NCBI GenBank assembly: GCA_013450215.1
Contig: JACDSH010000003.1
Location: forward strand, 1 to 39,904
Reading direction: 5' to 3'
Source of the DNA: Nitrosospira sp.
GTDB taxonomy: Bacteria; Pseudomonadota; Gammaproteobacteria; Burkholderiales; Nitrosomonadaceae
Length of the DNA: 39,904 bases
Part shown: positions 36,364-39,904 of the stretch, in pieces
Numbering within the stretch: position 1 is the stretch's first letter
How the letters are laid out: the number at the start of each line of letters is the position of its first letter
Notes under the pieces: generated by a model
What the model saw: only the letters and a program-made list of their open reading frames with translations
The model's database searches: none
Told to the model about the DNA's origin: nothing
Position numbers and translations under genes: made by a program

Positions 36364-37239
36364 TTAGTCGCGTACTGACGGTGAGACGCTGAGACACAGT
36401 AACCCACTAACCACGATCATCCCCATACCTAACCATGCCGCCAGTGGCAATACGTCACTCCAGAATAGAATGCCCCACAGACTCGAAAATACCACCGTAC
36501 TATAGGCCAAAGCACCCACCACCAGCGTCTTTCCAGTTCGGTAGGCCCTCGTCATCGCAAGCTGCGCAAGTGTTGCAGTAATGCCAATACCTAACAACAA
36601 CAACACATTATCTAGTGTGACCGGACTGAGGGTGTCGAGCAGCATCCAACCACCAGTGACAAGGCTGCAAATCAAAGTAAAATAAAACACGACCTGCCAA
36701 TCAGACTCGCCCAGACTTGTGAGTTTTTTGACGTTGAGATAAGCGATTCCAGAAAAAAAACCTGAACATAACCCGATCAGGCCAGCGATCCACTGATCCT
36801 CCTGCAGTATTGGACGTAGCAATAAAATCACACCGACAAACCCTAAAATCACAGCCGTGACAAGTGCCCCGTGGAAATGCTCTTTCAGAATGACAGTAGT
36901 AAACAAGGCCAGGAATAGTGGCGAGGTGTAATTGAGCGTTACTGCTGTCGCCAACGGTAGCTGTACAATGCAAAAGAAAAACATCAGCAACGCACCTAGA
37001 CCTGAAAACCCTCGCCAGAAGTGGCTCTTCCAGTGTGTAGTAGCGAGGGGGAGTCTCTGTATCCGGACCACCGCATAAATCAATAGCAGGCCAAATAGCG
37101 ATCGGTAGAATACCAACTCAATACTGGAAAAGTGTGCCGCCCCAAGCTTGACAAATACGCCCATGCAGCTGAACAGAAAACCGGCAACCACCATCCAGAG
37201 AGAGCCCATCAGTTGTTCATAAGCAGGAGTGGTAGGCAT
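36364..37239 (-). CDS. EamA/DMT-family transporter
   Basis: This 291-residue membrane protein has ten predicted helices in two EamA repeats. The first holds WMVVAGFLFSCMGVFVKL and the PLATAVTLNYTSPLFLALF motif, and the second ends WLGMGMIVVSGLL. Members export metabolites, often amino acids, and the substrate cannot be read from sequence. It lies 45 bases after the Rieske gene and is probably co-transcribed with it. Confidence 0.88.
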   Translation of the reverse strand: MPTTPAYEQLMGSLWMVVAGFLFSCMGVFVKLGAAHFSSIELVFYRSLFGLLLIYAVVRIQRLPLATTHWKSHFWRGFSGLGALLMFFFCIVQLPLATAVTLNYTSPLFLALFTTVILKEHFHGALVTAVILGFVGVILLLRPILQEDQWIAGLIGLCSGFFSGIAYLNVKKLTSLGESDWQVVFYFTLICSLVTGGWMLLDTLSPVTLDNVLLLLGIGITATLAQLAMTRAYRTGKTLVVGALAYSTVVFSSLWGILFWSDVLPLAAWLGMGMIVVSGLLCLSVSPSVRD

Positions 37240-37284
37240 GCGGCGGCATGACTCACCACTCCAGTATTCAACCCCACCCGATGA

Positions 37285-38391
37285 TCATGAGATATAGCGT
37301 CCAACTTCCCTCTGCAAAAATTCATGGAAGTGCACCATGCCATCCTCCATCGGTGACTGATACGGGCCAACTTCATTAATGCCCTGCTTATATAGAGCAC
37401 GACGCCCAGCAGTCAGCAGTTTACAAATTTCGTCATCTTCGGCCGCAGTCTCACGATAGGCGGCCTGCTCAGCCTCGACAAACTCCCGCTCAAATAAAGC
37501 GATATCCTCCGGATAGTAGAACTCGACTACATTGGTGCACCGATCTGCCCCTGCCGGCAATAGCGTACTGATAATGAGCACATGGGGATACCACTCCAAC
37601 ATGACATTTGGATAGTAAAGCATCCAGATGGCACCGCGGGCAGGAATCTTACCAGCAGTTTGTCGCAACAATTGCTCATGCCACTTGGCATAAACCGGCG
37701 TACCCGGATGGACCAAGTCGTGATTGATCCCCACTGTCTGTACGCTGTACCAATTACCAAACTCCCACTTCAACTCCCTTGTGTCAACAAAACGACTCAG
37801 CCCAGGATGGTATGGCTCGACATGGTAGTCCTCCAGGTATACCTCGATAAAGGTCTTCCAGTTGCAGGCATACTCCTCTATCTGCACCCGCTCTAGCACA
37901 TGTCCAGAAAAATCAAAATCCTTCAAGACGCTTAGTTTAGCCATATCGCGCATGACATCGCGCCTACCCGAAAAAAGCAGGCCATTCCAACTCTTCAGAT
38001 GAGTCCTTCCAAGATCAAGACATGGGTTGTCAGGAAAGTGCGGCGCTCCTAGTAGCTTTCCCGCTAAATCATAAGTCCATCGGTGCACAGGGCAAACGAT
38101 GTTCTTGGCATTGCCGCGCCCCTTAAGTAGAAGAGATTGCCGGTGACGACAAACATTTGATAACAGCTCAATGCCATTTTTATGGCGTACCAATACCTTG
38201 GCATCCCCCATCCACTCAAGCACCTGATAGTCACCGATGCTCTGCAGCATCGCCTCGTGACCAACGTAGCCGGCCCCTTGGTCAAACAGAATCTGCGTTT
38301 CTAATTCAAGAATATGAGGGTCGAAATACCAGTCGACCGGTAGCTGTACCGGCCTTTGCACGCGTTGCGAGACATTAACAAGATTGGGCAT
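37285..38391 (-). CDS. Rieske non-haem iron oxygenase, alpha-subunit type
   Basis: This 368-residue protein has an N-terminal Rieske [2Fe-2S] domain (CRHRQ, Cys81/His83, and CPVHRW, Cys100/His103). A catalytic domain follows with the iron ligands in YHVEPYHPG (His190-x4-His195). This is the aromatic-ring-hydroxylating family, and the electron-donating reductase is not adjacent. In betaproteobacteria a member of this family commonly sits next to xseB-ispA-dxs, with unknown substrate. It is divergent from xseB. Confidence 0.85.
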   Translation of the reverse strand: MPNLVNVSQRVQRPVQLPVDWYFDPHILELETQILFDQGAGYVGHEAMLQSIGDYQVLEWMGDAKVLVRHKNGIELLSNVCRHRQSLLLKGRGNAKNIVCPVHRWTYDLAGKLLGAPHFPDNPCLDLGRTHLKSWNGLLFSGRRDVMRDMAKLSVLKDFDFSGHVLERVQIEEYACNWKTFIEVYLEDYHVEPYHPGLSRFVDTRELKWEFGNWYSVQTVGINHDLVHPGTPVYAKWHEQLLRQTAGKIPARGAIWMLYYPNVMLEWYPHVLIISTLLPAGADRCTNVVEFYYPEDIALFEREFVEAEQAAYRETAAEDDEICKLLTAGRRALYKQGINEVGPYQSPMEDGMVHFHEFLQREVGRYIS

Positions 38392-38705
38392 GTTATTACT
38401 GTATATCTTCCTGACATGTTAGGAAAGGTAGTTTGAAGCAGGATGTCGCTGCTTAAAATCGATAGCGCCCGACTGGAACTCTAAAGTGCGTTAGAAACCC
38501 ACATGGCTCTTGGGCCCGTCAAAGTATACCTTCATCATAGTAGCTATGGTTAGCCACTAATGTACCAACCCCCTACTCCACAAAAAACTTCCCTGCCCGT
38601 AATAGGTCATTTGAGGAGTAACGTATATAATTGACCTGACCCCTCTTATTGCGTTAAGTTTACAGTTTTCGGCTCGAAAACTGCTCATATAGCCATGAGC
38701 CCATC
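38392..38705. other. 314-base divergent intergenic region
   Basis: It separates the Rieske gene from xseB. A good -10 element and two hairpins near its right end are listed separately. The rest (38392-38620) shows no gene or strong motif. Confidence 0.5.
38626..38700 (+). promoter_or_regulatory. Promoter element and tandem leader hairpins before xseB
   Basis: A consensus TATAAT is at 38626-38631, though the -35 region is weak. Downstream, CAGTTTTCG-GCT-CGAAAACTG (38663-38683) forms a perfect 9-base stem with a 3-base loop. GCTCAT-ATAGCC-ATGAGC (38683-38700) forms a 6-base stem ending 5 bases before the xseB ATG. No T-run follows, so a terminator is unlikely; a structured 5' leader is more plausible. 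Confidence 0.5.
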
Positions 38706-38960
38706 ATGACAAAGCTCACCACACACCTTAAATTGGCGCAACCAGAAAGCTTTGAAGCAGCATTAGCAGAGCTAGAGTGTATTGTAGTTGAAATGGAAAC
38801 AGGACAAATGCCGCTTGAAGCCTCTCTCTCTGCGCACAAACGTGGGACAGAACTTCTACAATACTGTCAATCCAAATTACAAGACGCACAACAGCAGGTA
38901 CGCCTGCTTGAATCTGGTACACTTAAAAATTTCTCGCCAACCAGTACTGATGATCGCTGA
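38706..38960 (+). CDS. xseB: Exodeoxyribonuclease VII small subunit
   Basis: This 84-residue helical protein binds the large subunit XseA. The family pattern SFEAALAELECIVVEMETGQMPLEASL at residues 15-41 is followed by a second helix with KLQDAQQQVRLL. XseA is not in the window. It overlaps ispA by 11 bases, as in many proteobacteria. No strong Shine-Dalgarno is visible, because the leader hairpin occupies that place. Confidence 0.92.
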   Translation: MTKLTTHLKLAQPESFEAALAELECIVVEMETGQMPLEASLSAHKRGTELLQYCQSKLQDAQQQVRLLESGTLKNFSPTSTDDR

Positions 38961-39843
38961 CTTCCAAGAATGGGCAAGAGGCCGCCAAGAATGTATAGAA
39001 ACCTCACTCCAGTCTCTTCTCCCTGCCGCGACGATTGCCCCTGAGCGTCTACACGGGTCAATGCGCTATGCGGTCTTGGGTGGAGGTAAACGAGTACGCC
39101 CACTACTTGCCTTTGCTGCTGGAGAGTTGAGTGGAGCCAGCGAAGAACGTGTAACTATCGTCGCTGCTGCTGTAGAGCTGATCCACGCATACTCTCTGGT
39201 GCATGACGATCTACCCTGTATGGATGATGATATCCTCCGAAGGGGGAAGCCGACATGTCATGTGGAGTACGACGAGGCCACCGCATTGCTGGTGGGCGAC
39301 AGCTTACAAAGCTTAGCTTTTGAATTGCTGACGGGATCCCAGTTAGCGGATACTCCACAAGTTCAGCTGAATATGATTAAAAGACTGGCTCAGGCAGCGG
39401 GTTCACGCGGCATGGCAGGTGGTCAGGCGATTGACCTCGCCAATGTTGGGAAAACATTGAATCTACCAGAGTTAGAGTTCATGCATATACATAAGACCGG
39501 TGCGCTGATCCGTGCTGCAGTAATGCTGGGGGCCCACTGCGGCAATAATCTAAATGATGGGGAATTGGAGAGTCTTGATCACTTTGCTGAGCATATCGGT
39601 CTAGCATTCCAGGTCGTTGATGACGTTCTCGATGCGGAGGCCACCACCGCGACCTTGGGCAAGACTGCCGGTAAAGATGCTGAGCATAACAAACCGACGT
39701 ATGTCAGCATACTCGGTGTCAGTCGAGCACGTGAACTTGCAGAAGAGCTAAGACATGAAGCCTATCAATCGCTGGAGGGTTTTGACGGAACTGCGGTGCG
39801 GTTACGTCAAGTAACTGATTTCATCATTCAGCGAGAGTTTTGA
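38950..39843 (+). CDS. ispA: Farnesyl diphosphate synthase (polyprenyl synthetase)
   Basis: It condenses IPP with DMAPP and GPP to give farnesyl diphosphate. It has 297 residues. The GGGKRVRP segment is at about 44-51, the first aspartate-rich motif DDLPCMDDD is at 86-94, and the second is VVDDVLDAE. I chose ATG 38950, which overlaps xseB, over earlier in-frame starts whose protein does not resemble the family. The dxs gene follows 28 bases downstream. Confidence 0.95.
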   Translation: MIADFQEWARGRQECIETSLQSLLPAATIAPERLHGSMRYAVLGGGKRVRPLLAFAAGELSGASEERVTIVAAAVELIHAYSLVHDDLPCMDDDILRRGKPTCHVEYDEATALLVGDSLQSLAFELLTGSQLADTPQVQLNMIKRLAQAAGSRGMAGGQAIDLANVGKTLNLPELEFMHIHKTGALIRAAVMLGAHCGNNLNDGELESLDHFAEHIGLAFQVVDDVLDAEATTATLGKTAGKDAEHNKPTYVSILGVSRARELAEELRHEAYQSLEGFDGTAVRLRQVTDFIIQREF

Positions 39844-39871
39844 AGCCATATTTTTAATCTTCAGGATTAAG

Positions 39872-39904
39872 ATGTACCCACTGCTTGACACTATCAGCTT
39901 TCCT
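39872..39904 (+). CDS. dxs: 1-deoxy-D-xylulose-5-phosphate synthase, start only
   Basis: The window ends 11 codons into a frame reading MYPLLDTISFP, the usual start of betaproteobacterial Dxs, the first enzyme of the MEP isoprenoid pathway. An AGGA ribosome site precedes the ATG. Position after xseB-ispA supports the identification. Confidence 0.8.
   Translation, partial: MYPLLDTISFP

Noticed and set aside
38788-38949. Longer ispA start within xseB
   Set aside because: The added residues look like an out-of-frame reading of xseB; the family N-terminus begins at 38950.

Overview
The window looks like a chromosomal segment of a betaproteobacterium, probably from the Nitrosomonadales or a close relative. 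This is inferred from gene order and protein character, because there is no rRNA in the window. The main indicators are the dsbA / SPOR protein / argS block, dapF-DUF484-xerC-hslV-hslU, a Rieske oxygenase gene next to xseB-ispA-dxs, a Slt / NDUFA9-like protein / cca operon, and a lolCD pair. Base composition is near 50 % GC and genes are dense on both strands. No tRNA, rRNA, CRISPR array or intact mobile element was seen.

Layout: 1-116 holds a short direct repeat that may be a mobile-element end. 144-2848 has gdhA and a convergent semialdehyde dehydrogenase. 2963-7091 is slt, an NDUFA9-like gene and cca. 7307-9610 has srkA, a ychJ-like gene broken by one stop codon, and a bacterial RIO kinase. 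9611-11492 is a loose region with a psiE-like gene behind a possible leader peptide, a small membrane protein, and an IS5-type transposase remnant. 11493-15339 (minus) has an SDR, dsbA, a SPOR protein and argS. 15456-17995 has a BaiN/HI0933-type flavoprotein and rhlE. 18220-22618 (minus) is dapF-DUF484-xerC-hslV-hslU. 22701-25846 is a metal-uptake unit with a Fur/Zur-family regulator, a DUF2946-like protein and a ZnuD-like TonB receptor, joined by a shared palindromic operator. 25983-29124 has lolC, lolD, an AlkA-type glycosylase and a DUF2062 protein.

The most notable region is 29266-35404 (minus). Here a fatty-acyl-AMP ligase/acyl-ACP synthetase, an NAD-dependent reductase, a stand-alone acyl carrier protein and a serine-palmitoyltransferase-like enzyme lie in one overlapping operon, followed by a fused half-size ABC exporter. 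This gene set matches the bacterial ceramide (sphingolipid) synthesis genes known from Caulobacter. The ligase would load the ACP, the Spt would condense acyl-ACP with serine, the reductase would act on the resulting ketone, and the exporter is a candidate flippase. The dedicated bacterial ceramide synthase is not in the window.

35405-39904 has a SpoIIAA-like STAS protein, an EamA transporter and a Rieske oxygenase (minus). These are followed by xseB-ispA and the first 11 codons of dxs (plus), behind a promoter with two leader hairpins.
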